Shown piece by piece: positions 1 to 4,830 of a stretch of DNA of 5,735 bases (within the stretch, counting starts at the first letter, position 1; each line of letters starts with the position of its first letter). The translations under genes and the position numbers were made by a program. The notes beneath the pieces were generated by a model that saw only the letters and a program-made list of their open reading frames with translations, did no database searches and was not told the DNA's origin. The stretch comes from Alphaproteobacteria bacterium (GTDB lineage: Bacteria; Pseudomonadota; Alphaproteobacteria; Acetobacterales; Acetobacteraceae), in NCBI GenBank assembly GCA_013298245.1, contig JAAFHD010000257.1:1-5735 (forward strand). The letters run 5' to 3'.

Positions 1-606
1 CGCCAGCACCGTGCCGCTGCCGACCAGCACCACATCATGGGCCGCACGCGCGGCGTGCACGGCGCGGCGCGCGGCCTCGCCGGTGATCCAGCGGCTTTCG
101 CCGGTGGCGGTTGCGATGCGGCCATCCAGCGTGCTGGCCAGTTTCAGCGTGACCAGCGGCAGGCCATGGGTGACGCGGCGGATGAAGCCGTGTTGCAGGC
201 GCGCCGCGTCATCCGCCAGCACGCCTTCCAGCACTTCGATTCCAGCGGCGCGCAGGCGTGCAAAACCGCGGCCGTCCACGCGCTTGTCGGGGTCGCGCTG
301 CGCCACCACCACGCGTGCGATGCCCGCATCGGCCAACGCATCACAGCAGGGCGGCGTGCGGCCCCAATGCGAGCAGGGTTCCAGCGTGACGTAAGCGGTC
401 GCACCGCGTGCCGCTGTGCCGGCGCGGCGCAGTGCCTCGGCCTCCGCATGCGGGCGGCCGCCGGGTTGCGTCCAGCCGCGGGCGATGACCTGGCCGTCCT
501 TGACCAGCACGCAGCCGACGGACGGGTTGGGCCAGGTATTGCCAAGGCCGCGCTGCGCCACGGCCAATGCGGCGCGCATATGTTGTGCGTCGTTGGCTTC
601 GCTCAC
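1..606 (-). CDS. ribD: Bifunctional riboflavin biosynthesis protein RibD (deaminase/reductase), 3' end cut by window edge
   Basis: RibD carries out the second and third steps of riboflavin synthesis: deamination of the 2,5-diaminopyrimidine intermediate, then NADPH-dependent reduction of its ribosyl side chain, in the cytosol. The visible 202 residues include the whole deaminase domain (about 8-146). It has the zinc/catalytic motif HAE at 53-55 and the PCSHWGRTPPC motif at 77-87 (zinc ligands His53, Cys78, Cys87; Glu55 as proton shuttle). The reductase domain starts near residue 150 with the typical LKLASTLDGRIA stretch and is cut at the left edge after about 50 residues. I chose the GTG start at 606: an in-frame stop lies 21 nt upstream and a GGAG sits 11 nt before it. 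ATG at 579 is the alternative, but it would trim the N-terminus close to the domain. The gene begins 21 nt after the DUF4276 gene on the same strand, so co-transcription is likely. Family assignment is very secure. Confidence 0.95.
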   Translation of the reverse strand, partial: MSEANDAQHMRAALAVAQRGLGNTWPNPSVGCVLVKDGQVIARGWTQPGGRPHAEAEALRRAGTAARGATAYVTLEPCSHWGRTPPCCDALADAGIARVVVAQRDPDKRVDGRGFARLRAAGIEVLEGVLADDAARLQHGFIRRVTHGLPLVTLKLASTLDGRIATATGESRWITGEAARRAVHAARAAHDVVLVGSGTVLA

Positions 607-627
607 CGCTGCATCAACTCCGCCGCT

Positions 628-1242
628 TCAGCATGGTGCTGCTTCGGGGCTGGCGCCGAGAAGTGCGGCGACGCGCGCACAAAGGCGATCGAAGGAGGGC
701 GCGCGCCGCGCCGCCATGAGGTCGAAGCGCTGCGTGAAGGCCGGCTGATGCGCGACCGGGTCATAGCCAGCCGGCATGTTGCGCCCGAGCCAACCCTTGG
801 CATCGCGAATACCCTCTGGGTCTGCCGCTTCCGTCACATGGCTGTACCCATGCACCCCGGTCAGCGAGGCGGAGGCTGCGATGAACCACGCCTCGTATTC
901 CATCTTGGCCAGGGCGATGAGGACAGTCACGTCAGGCCGCAGGGCCATGGCTTGCGCCTTCAGGCGCGGCCCCAACGTTGCCGGGCAGCGCAGTTCGCCG
1001 GCACCGTCGCAGTCGAGCAGAATAAGGACGGCGCCATTCTCCGCCTTCGCCTTGATCGCGGCCGCGCCGAAGTAGCGGCGGAAGGTCTCGGCGTTGTTGA
1101 TGAACCCTGGGGCGGAAACACGGATCGGCTTCTTCACGCGCAGCACGCGCCCGGTGCCGCTGCTGCCCGCGATGCGGAACAGCAAGGTCGGCACGGCTTC
1201 CAATTCGCCATGCCCCTCCACGATGGGCACGATCACGGTCAT
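628..1242 (-). CDS. DUF4276 family protein, TOPRIM-like putative nuclease partner of the adjacent ATPase
   Basis: This 204-residue protein has the length and layout of DUF4276 proteins. The N-terminal strand ends in VEGHGE (Glu9), followed by a helix. A second strand ends in LLDCDG (Asp77, Asp79), and a KMEYEAWF motif lies at 113-120. An early Glu plus a later DxD is the metal-binding pattern of the TOPRIM fold found in OLD-family nucleases and topoisomerases; assigning that fold here is my inference. Its start codon overlaps the ATPase stop codon (ATGA, 4 nt) and no separate Shine-Dalgarno is visible, so it is probably translated by coupling to the ATPase. This indicates a fixed stoichiometric partnership. 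The likely role is a metal-dependent nuclease or effector controlled by the ATPase, perhaps in phage or plasmid defence. Function is not established. No frameshift or missing core residue is seen. Confidence 0.8.
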   Translation of the reverse strand: MTVIVPIVEGHGELEAVPTLLFRIAGSSGTGRVLRVKKPIRVSAPGFINNAETFRRYFGAAAIKAKAENGAVLILLDCDGAGELRCPATLGPRLKAQAMALRPDVTVLIALAKMEYEAWFIAASASLTGVHGYSHVTEAADPEGIRDAKGWLGRNMPAGYDPVAHQPAFTQRFDLMAARRAPSFDRLCARVAALLGASPEAAPC

Positions 1243-2453
1243 GCGCGGTGTCGGATAGGCTCGAAGAGGCGCAATTGCCGCTCGTGGCGAACATCCCGCA
1301 CTGCCGCCGGATCGGCCTCGAGTTGGTCCTGGCGCAGCAATTCGCCCGCGGTCATCAGCCGCTCGCGCAGTATTGTCATGGTGGGCGCATCCAGCCTGCC
1401 GATATGGGTCTGTCCGTCATCATTCATCACCGCGAGCAATTGGTCGGCGCTGATGTCAGGATTGTCCAACAGTTCAGGGCTATGGCTGGTCACCAGCACC
1501 TGCGCGTGCCTGGCACCTTCGCGGATGGCCGCGAGAAGGGCGGCGGCTGCGGCCGGGTGCAATGCCATCTCCGGCTCCTCGAGGCCGATCAGACGGGCCT
1601 GGCGACTGCCATCATGCGCAGATGCCTGCAACAGTGCGAGGATCGTGCCGAAGGCGCGCAATGTGCCGTCCGACATGCTGGTGGCCGGAAAGCTCCATTC
1701 GTGCCGCGAGCCGCGCATGGCCTGCTTGAAATGCACCTGTTCCAGCGGCCCGATGGATTGCGTTTCCACGGCCGTGATGCCTGGCACGATGCGCGCCAGA
1801 TACTCGGACAAGGACGCCGGCGCACCGTTGGTGAGACGTCGCAACACCCCTGCCGCGTTGCTGCCGTCCAGTTGCAGCAATTCCTTCGGATCAGGCCGCT
1901 GCATCGCCGCGATCTGGCGCGGGTTGAGGCTGTAGACAGCACTGCTGGCCAATGCCTCGAACAGGGGGCGGAAATCGGCGATGCCGGATAGCGCCACGAG
2001 GGATAACCGGTCATCGGTCAGCTTCGGCATCGACGGCGCGCTGGTTTCATGCACCTGGCCGTCCTTGACGTGAAAAACCGCGCCACCGAATAGCGGGCCG
2101 CCCCGCAATTCGCCACGTTCGTCCTGCACCACGAACCCGCCCGAAGGTTTCGCGCCGATGCGCAGGCTGTAGGCCGCCTGGATGCCATCGGGCAGCGTCA
2201 GGTCGAAGCGCATCGCGAAGTGGTTCGGGTGGCCGCCTGATTTGCGCCGCACATCGCCGATACCGCCGCGATCACGGAAGGCATGGTCCAGCGAGGTGTT
2301 CAGCGCATCCGACACGAACTGGAAGGCATCCAGGAAGTTGCTCTTGCCCGCGCCATTGCGGCCAAGAAGAAAGGTCAGCCCGCCCAGCGTCACATCGCAC
2401 GCCGCGATGCTGCGCCAATTCCTGAGCCGGACGCGATGGACCAGCTGCGTCAT
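1239..2453 (-). CDS. OLD/AAA_21-type ABC-class ATPase
   Basis: This 404-residue protein is an SMC/RecF/OLD-like ATPase with split ABC-type motifs. Walker A GRNGAGKS is at 31-38, after an LRNWRSI strand typical of RecF-like N-termini. The signature-like MSDGT is at 260-264. Walker B LIGLEEPE is at 288-295 with the tandem catalytic acidic pair Glu292/Glu293. The D-loop region ALHP is at 297-300 and the switch His of TSHSPELLD is at 324. The 200-residue insert between Walker A and the signature is the usual arm region. There is no C-terminal TOPRIM domain fused to it, and the neighbouring DUF4276 gene appears to supply that part. The start is ATG at 2453, overlapping the moaB stop as TGATG, with GGAG 5 nt upstream; a GTG at 2456 is also possible. 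ATP hydrolysis probably gates DNA binding and the partner's activity. The family call is strong, but a defence role is inferred from architecture only. Confidence 0.9.
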   Translation of the reverse strand: MTQLVHRVRLRNWRSIAACDVTLGGLTFLLGRNGAGKSNFLDAFQFVSDALNTSLDHAFRDRGGIGDVRRKSGGHPNHFAMRFDLTLPDGIQAAYSLRIGAKPSGGFVVQDERGELRGGPLFGGAVFHVKDGQVHETSAPSMPKLTDDRLSLVALSGIADFRPLFEALASSAVYSLNPRQIAAMQRPDPKELLQLDGSNAAGVLRRLTNGAPASLSEYLARIVPGITAVETQSIGPLEQVHFKQAMRGSRHEWSFPATSMSDGTLRAFGTILALLQASAHDGSRQARLIGLEEPEMALHPAAAAALLAAIREGARHAQVLVTSHSPELLDNPDISADQLLAVMNDDGQTHIGRLDAPTMTILRERLMTAGELLRQDQLEADPAAVRDVRHERQLRLFEPIRHRA

Positions 2454-2980
2454 CACCGCTCCATCAGCCGCGGCATCAGCTCCACCAGGTTGCAGGGCTT
2501 GTGGCGCGCATCCAGCTGGAAGCGCAGGATGTCATCCCAGGCGTCCTTGCACGCACCCGTGCTGCCCGGCAGCGCGAACAGATAGGTGCCGCCCGCGACA
2601 CCGCCAATGGCGCGCGACTGGATCGTGGAGGTGCCGATCTTCTGGTAGCTGAGCATGCGGAACAGCTCGCCAAAGCCCTGGATTTCCTTCTCCAGCACGC
2701 GGTCAAACGCTTCGGGTGTCACGTCGCGGCCGGTGATGCCGGTGCCACCCGTGGTGATGCCGCAATCCACCTCAGGGTTCGCGATCCATTCGCGCAGCAC
2801 GGCCTCGATCAACGCACTGTCATCGCGCACGATGCGGCGGTCGATGCAGTGGTGCCCGGCCTCCGTGATGCGCGCCACCAGCGTCGCGCCAGAGGTGTCA
2901 TTCTCCAGGCTGCGCGTGTCGCTGACCGTCAGCACGGCGATGTTCACGGGCCTGAAGGGCAGGGCTTCATTGATCGGCAT
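2453..2980 (-). CDS. moaB: Molybdenum cofactor biosynthesis protein MoaB
   Basis: MoaB/MogA-family proteins adenylylate molybdopterin before molybdenum insertion in the cytosol. This 175-residue protein has the usual MoaB length. It shows the family's core: VLTVSDTRS at 16-24, the molybdopterin-binding TTGGTGITGRD at 76-86 followed by TPEA, and the ALPGST loop at 136-141. It starts at ATG 2980. The next ATG upstream (2998) meets a stop after one codon and is in another frame. No Shine-Dalgarno is visible before the chosen start; instead a TAGAAT box ends 6 nt before it, suggesting a leaderless message. moaB is the first gene of the leftward unit and its stop overlaps the ATPase start. The start codon is only 42 bp from that of the divergent amidinohydrolase gene. 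Identity is secure. MogA is the close alternative, but the sequence and length fit MoaB better. Confidence 0.93.
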   Translation of the reverse strand: MPINEALPFRPVNIAVLTVSDTRSLENDTSGATLVARITEAGHHCIDRRIVRDDSALIEAVLREWIANPEVDCGITTGGTGITGRDVTPEAFDRVLEKEIQGFGELFRMLSYQKIGTSTIQSRAIGGVAGGTYLFALPGSTGACKDAWDDILRFQLDARHKPCNLVELMPRLMER

Positions 2981-2986
2981 GGCGGA

Positions 2987-2992
2987 ATTCTA
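2987..2992 (-). promoter_or_regulatory. Candidate -10 box for a leaderless moaB transcript
   Basis: On the minus strand TAGAAT matches the TATAAT consensus at 5 of 6 positions. Exactly 6 nt (TCCGCC) separate it from the moaB ATG, so transcription would begin at or next to the A of the start codon. This agrees with the absence of a Shine-Dalgarno. No convincing -35 hexamer is present at the expected distance. This is a positional inference and the call is tentative. Confidence 0.35.
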
Positions 2993-3022
2993 CACCATGG
3001 TCGCGACAGAGGGCAGGGCAGC

Positions 3023-3871
3023 ATGGCCGATTGGCGCGTGGCATCGGAGACGGGTCGGCTGACGGATGTGTTGCTGTGCCGGCCGGAACATTATCGGTGG
3101 CTGCCGCTCAACGCGATCGCGCGCGAATCCCTGGCCGAGGGCCAGGCGGACCAGCAGCAAGTGCAACGCGAATACCGCGAATTCGAAGACGCCTTGCGCC
3201 ACGCCGGCGTGCGCTGCCACTTCCTGCCGCCCGAACCCCATCTGCCCTATCAGTGCTACACCCGCGACAGCAGCCAGACGACGCCCTGGGGCGTGCTGCT
3301 GACGCAGATGTTCAAACCCGAACGCCGCGGCGAATACGCCGCCATCATGCGCTTCCACGACCGGTTCTGGCGGCTCGCGAACCACGGCACGATCGAGGGC
3401 GGGGACATCGCCATCATCCGCCCCGGCCTTGCCGCCATCGGGCACACCGGCAGCCGCACCGACCTGGCAGGTGCTGCGCAACTGGCCGGCTGGCTGCGCG
3501 ATGCCGGCTGGGAGGTGCGGCTGGTGCCGCTGGCCGAACACTTCCTGCATCTGGACGTGGTGTTCTGCATGGCGGCCGATGGCCTGGCCGTCGCCTTCCC
3601 CGAAGCGCTGGAGCCAGGCTTCCTGGACTGGCTGCGCGCGCACCACATCCGGCTGGTCGAAGCGCGCTATGCGGAGGTCATGGCACTGTCATGCAACCTG
3701 CTCTCGCTGGGCGGGGGTCGTGTCATTTCCGCGAGACACAGCACCCGGCTGAACGCCGCGCTGCGGGCGGAGGGCCTGGCCGTGCTGGACCCTGAACTGC
3801 GCGTGATCTGCCAGGGCGGCGGCGGGCCGCATTGCCTGAGCATGCCGCTCTGGCGCGACCCCGGTTTGTAA
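3023..3871 (+). CDS. Arginine deiminase-superfamily amidinohydrolase (dimethylarginine dimethylaminohydrolase-like)
   Basis: This 282-residue enzyme belongs to the guanidino-group-modifying family (arginine deiminase, DDAH, amidinotransferases), which attacks a guanidinium carbon through a cysteine. Visible motifs in order are TRD (Arg81-Asp82), EGGD (125-128), the catalytic-His strand HLDVVF (His176, Asp178), SCNLLSLGGGRVI (223-235), and the nucleophile Cys271 in GGGPHCLSMPL. All key residues are present, so it should be active. Length fits bacterial DDAH and short amidinotransferases; it is too short for the catabolic ArcA arginine deiminases. The likely reaction is hydrolysis of a methylated arginine or related guanidino compound, but the substrate cannot be read from the sequence. 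The start ATG has GAGGG 9 nt upstream. It lies divergent from moaB and upstream of, and co-oriented with, the puc operon, but a separate promoter starts puc 79 nt after its stop. No strong terminator is seen after it. Confidence 0.85.
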   Translation: MADWRVASETGRLTDVLLCRPEHYRWLPLNAIARESLAEGQADQQQVQREYREFEDALRHAGVRCHFLPPEPHLPYQCYTRDSSQTTPWGVLLTQMFKPERRGEYAAIMRFHDRFWRLANHGTIEGGDIAIIRPGLAAIGHTGSRTDLAGAAQLAGWLRDAGWEVRLVPLAEHFLHLDVVFCMAADGLAVAFPEALEPGFLDWLRAHHIRLVEARYAEVMALSCNLLSLGGGRVISARHSTRLNAALRAEGLAVLDPELRVICQGGGGPHCLSMPLWRDPGL

Positions 3872-3949
3872 GGCTTTTCGCGCGCGGATGGCGTGGAAAA
3901 TGGCGGCTGTCCGCGGCTGCGCCCGCGTTGCCAAATCAGAACGTTTCGC

Positions 3950-3978
3950 TTGACAATCGACCGCGTCGTATGTCTAGT
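3950..3978 (+). promoter_or_regulatory. puc operon promoter (sigma-70 type)
   Basis: The -35 hexamer TTGACA (3950-3955) is a perfect consensus. A 17-nt spacer leads to TCTAGT (3973-3978), a 4-of-6 match to the -10 box. Transcription would begin near 3985, giving a leader of about 195 nt before pucB. The rest of the 308-nt gap between the amidinohydrolase stop (3871) and pucB holds the two operator palindromes and leader hairpins described separately. In 3872-3949 I see only an imperfect inverted repeat without a T-run. The -10 box lies inside the first PpsR-type palindrome, which fits repression by blocking RNA polymerase. Confidence 0.7.
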
Positions 3979-3988
3979 GAAACTGACA
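3971..3988 (+). promoter_or_regulatory. PpsR/CrtJ-type operator 1 (TGT-N12-ACA)
   Basis: The site reads TGTC...TGACA with exactly 12 nt between TGT and ACA, the known recognition pattern of the redox- and light-responsive photosynthesis repressor PpsR/CrtJ. It overlaps the proposed -10 box and start site. Binding would repress puc under oxygen. Confidence 0.75.
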
Positions 3989-3995
3989 CATTGTC

Positions 3996-4013
3996 TGTTC
4001 CGTTTCCGTGACA
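3996..4013 (+). promoter_or_regulatory. PpsR/CrtJ-type operator 2 (TGT-N12-ACA)
   Basis: This is a second TGT-N12-ACA palindrome ending in GTGACA. It lies 7 nt after operator 1, so the centres are 25 bp apart. PpsR/CrtJ is known to bind closely spaced pairs of such sites cooperatively as a tetramer. The pair strengthens both calls. It lies just downstream of the predicted transcription start. Confidence 0.7.
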
Positions 4014-4102
4014 ATATCCCCCGGGAGTCGACAACCAATGGGACCGCCGTCCCGCCTCCCCGAACCAGGCCCGCGCAGCGTCCGCCTTGCGTCGCGCGCC
4101 CG

Positions 4103-4120
4103 TGTCCAACCCAGTTGGCA
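4103..4120 (+). repeat. Small inverted repeat in the puc leader
   Basis: CCAAC (4106-4110) and GTTGG (4114-4118) form a 5-bp stem with a 3-nt loop. It can be extended by two pairs if T4105 is bulged. It would fold in the puc 5' leader. No known regulatory RNA is recognised. Confidence 0.35.
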
Positions 4121-4135
4121 CGGTATCAAGGCCCC

Positions 4136-4156
4136 CGCGTGCTGGGCCAGCACGCG
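4136..4156 (+). repeat. Perfect 8-bp hairpin just upstream of the pucB ribosome-binding site
   Basis: CGCGTGCT (4136-4143) pairs perfectly with AGCACGCG (4149-4156) around the loop GGGCC. It ends 9 nt before the AGGGG ribosome-binding site (4166-4170). The hairpin leaves that site exposed and could protect the pucBA message from 5' decay or influence translation. The role is inferred; the pairing is seen directly. Confidence 0.55.
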
Positions 4157-4179
4157 CATTCCAACAGGGGACATCCCAG

Positions 4180-4335
4180 ATGCCTTCTGATCCGGACAAG
4201 GTCTTCCCAACCGGGTTGACCGCGGGCCAGGCGGAAGAACTCCACGGCTACATGATTGGTGGCACGCGGTCCTTCTTCATGATTTCCGCCCTGGCGCACA
4301 TCCTAGCCTATATTCTCACACCCTGGCTGAAGTGA
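4180..4335 (+). CDS. pucB: Light-harvesting 2 (B800-type) antenna beta subunit
   Basis: PucB is the outer-ring beta apoprotein of the peripheral LH2 antenna in the intracytoplasmic membrane; it binds bacteriochlorophyll a and carotenoid. This 51-residue protein has the complete family layout: a polar N-terminus ending in KVFPTGLT, AEELHGY with the first conserved His22, GTR with Arg30, one membrane helix (about 31-48) with the bacteriochlorophyll ligand His40 in ALAHILA, and the C-terminal TPWL. His22, Arg30 and His40 correspond to His12, Arg20 and His30 of the Rhodoblastus acidophilus beta chain; the Arg contacts B800. The TPWL ending and GTR motif separate it from LH1 PufB, which ends RPWF. 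The ATG has AGGGG with a 9-nt spacer. pucA follows 13 nt after its stop, so the two are co-translated in near-equal amounts. Expression is probably under the promoter and PpsR-type operators upstream. Confidence 0.95.
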   Translation: MPSDPDKVFPTGLTAGQAEELHGYMIGGTRSFFMISALAHILAYILTPWLK

Positions 4336-4348
4336 GGGGAGAGCAACC

Positions 4349-4567
4349 ATGATCAATGGCAAGATGTGGCTGGTGGTGAAGCCCACCGTCGGCATCCCGC
4401 TCTTTCTGGCGGGCGTCGTCGTGGCATCGCTGTCGGTGCATACGGCGCTGCTGCTCAACACCGCCTATTTCCCCGCCTTCCTGCGTGGTGCCGCACCGGC
4501 ACGCACCAGTGATGTGGGGCCGGCGCCAGGTGTCGCCATGTCCAAGGTGATGCTGGAACAGCGCTGA
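4349..4567 (+). CDS. pucA: Light-harvesting 2 antenna alpha subunit, B800-820 (LH3)-like
   Basis: PucA is the inner-ring alpha apoprotein of LH2. Residues 1-47 align without gaps to known alpha chains: MINGKMW (Met1 and the N-terminal turn that bind B800), KPTVGIP at 11-17, a membrane helix at about 14-37, and the bacteriochlorophyll ligand His31 in SVHTALL. Positions 44-45 are Phe-Leu in YFPAFLRG. B800-850 complexes usually have Tyr-Trp here, whose hydrogen bonds red-shift B850. Phe-Leu is the known signature of the B800-820 form, so blue-shifted absorption is predicted. The chain is 72 residues against a usual 50-60: after Gly47 there is an Ala/Pro-rich tail of 25 residues of unknown role. 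A GAGGGGAG ribosome site overlaps the region just after the pucB stop, about 7 nt before ATG. Identity is secure; the spectral form is an inference. Confidence 0.94.
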   Translation: MINGKMWLVVKPTVGIPLFLAGVVVASLSVHTALLLNTAYFPAFLRGAAPARTSDVGPAPGVAMSKVMLEQR

Positions 4568-4573
4568 ATACCG

Positions 4574-4591
4574 CGCGTCCCGCGGGGCGCG
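4574..4591 (+). repeat. GC-rich hairpin directly after the pucA stop
   Basis: CGCGTCC (4574-4580) pairs with GGGCGCG (4585-4591), six Watson-Crick pairs and one G-T wobble, around a 4-nt loop. It begins 7 nt after the pucA stop codon and lacks a T-run. It therefore looks like an mRNA-stabilising or processing hairpin, as known in puf and puc operons, and not like a terminator. Confidence 0.5.
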
Positions 4592-4635
4592 ACAAAGCGT
4601 GGTGCCGGGCAACCGGCGCGCACAGCGGCGGCGGT

Positions 4636-4663
4636 GATGGCGGGGGCTCAGCCCGCCACCATC
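4636..4663 (+). repeat. Second intercistronic hairpin
   Basis: GGCGGG (4639-4644) pairs with CCCGCC (4652-4657), and GAT (4636-4638) pairs with ATC (4661-4663) across a 3-nt bulge. It lies in the pucA-pucC gap and has no T-run. The pairing is visible; the role (3' protection of the pucBA message) is inferred. Confidence 0.4.
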
Positions 4664-4688
4664 GCCGTCCGCATCCCACCACCGGGGT

Positions 4689-4728
4689 CCGATCTGGGCA
4701 GGCTGCTTCAGCCTCTCCAGGGAATCGG
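4689..4728 (+). repeat. Extended imperfect hairpin in the pucA-pucC gap
   Basis: Three consecutive helices nest around a 3-nt loop: CCGAT/ATCGG, CTGG/CCAG and AGGCTG/CAGCCT. They are separated by a 2x2 internal loop and a 3-nt bulge, giving 15 base pairs in 40 nt. It is the longest structure in the 263-nt gap. It probably acts at RNA level on differential expression of pucBA over pucC. Confidence 0.5.
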
Positions 4729-4730
4729 CC

Positions 4731-4780
4731 TCCCAGCAGCGGATGGGGTTTTTCTCTGAAGCGGGCTGACGAGAAAAAAC
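4731..4780 (+). terminator. Possible weak attenuator with competing inverted repeat before pucC
   Basis: A 5-bp stem (TCCCA 4731-4735 with TGGGG 4744-4748, one wobble) is followed directly by five T (4749-4753), a minimal intrinsic-terminator shape. The same T-run can instead pair in an AT-rich inverted repeat: TTTTTCTC (4749-4756) with GAGAAAAA (4771-4778). The two folds exclude each other. A weak partial terminator would explain lower pucC than pucBA expression. The stem is short, so this is tentative. Confidence 0.3.
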
Positions 4781-4830
4781 TCCAGGGTTGAGGCCATGCA
4801 CAACAGCACATGCCGCCCATGGAGGCGGCC

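Noticed and set aside
37..1935. A 632-codon plus-strand open frame
   Set aside because: It runs antisense through ribD, the DUF4276 gene and most of the ATPase gene, all of which have clear family motifs. The translation is Arg/Ala/Gln-rich with no recognisable domain, typical of a GC-rich antisense shadow.
2969..2996. Plus-strand promoter for the amidinohydrolase in the divergent gap
   Set aside because: TTGATC with TACACC at a 16-nt spacing matches the -10 consensus at only three positions, too weak to call.
2990..3646. A 218-codon minus-strand open frame
   Set aside because: It is antisense to the amidinohydrolase gene, whose catalytic motifs are intact, and it has no recognisable domain.
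3880..3899. Terminator after the amidinohydrolase gene
   Set aside because: CTTTTCGCG and the CGTGGAAAA region pair only imperfectly and no T-run follows on the plus strand.
3991..4019. Alternative puc promoter (TTGTCT with a -10 near 4013-4019)
   Set aside because: The -10 candidates match poorly and no spacer gives a good pair. The TTGACA/TCTAGT promoter just upstream is much better.
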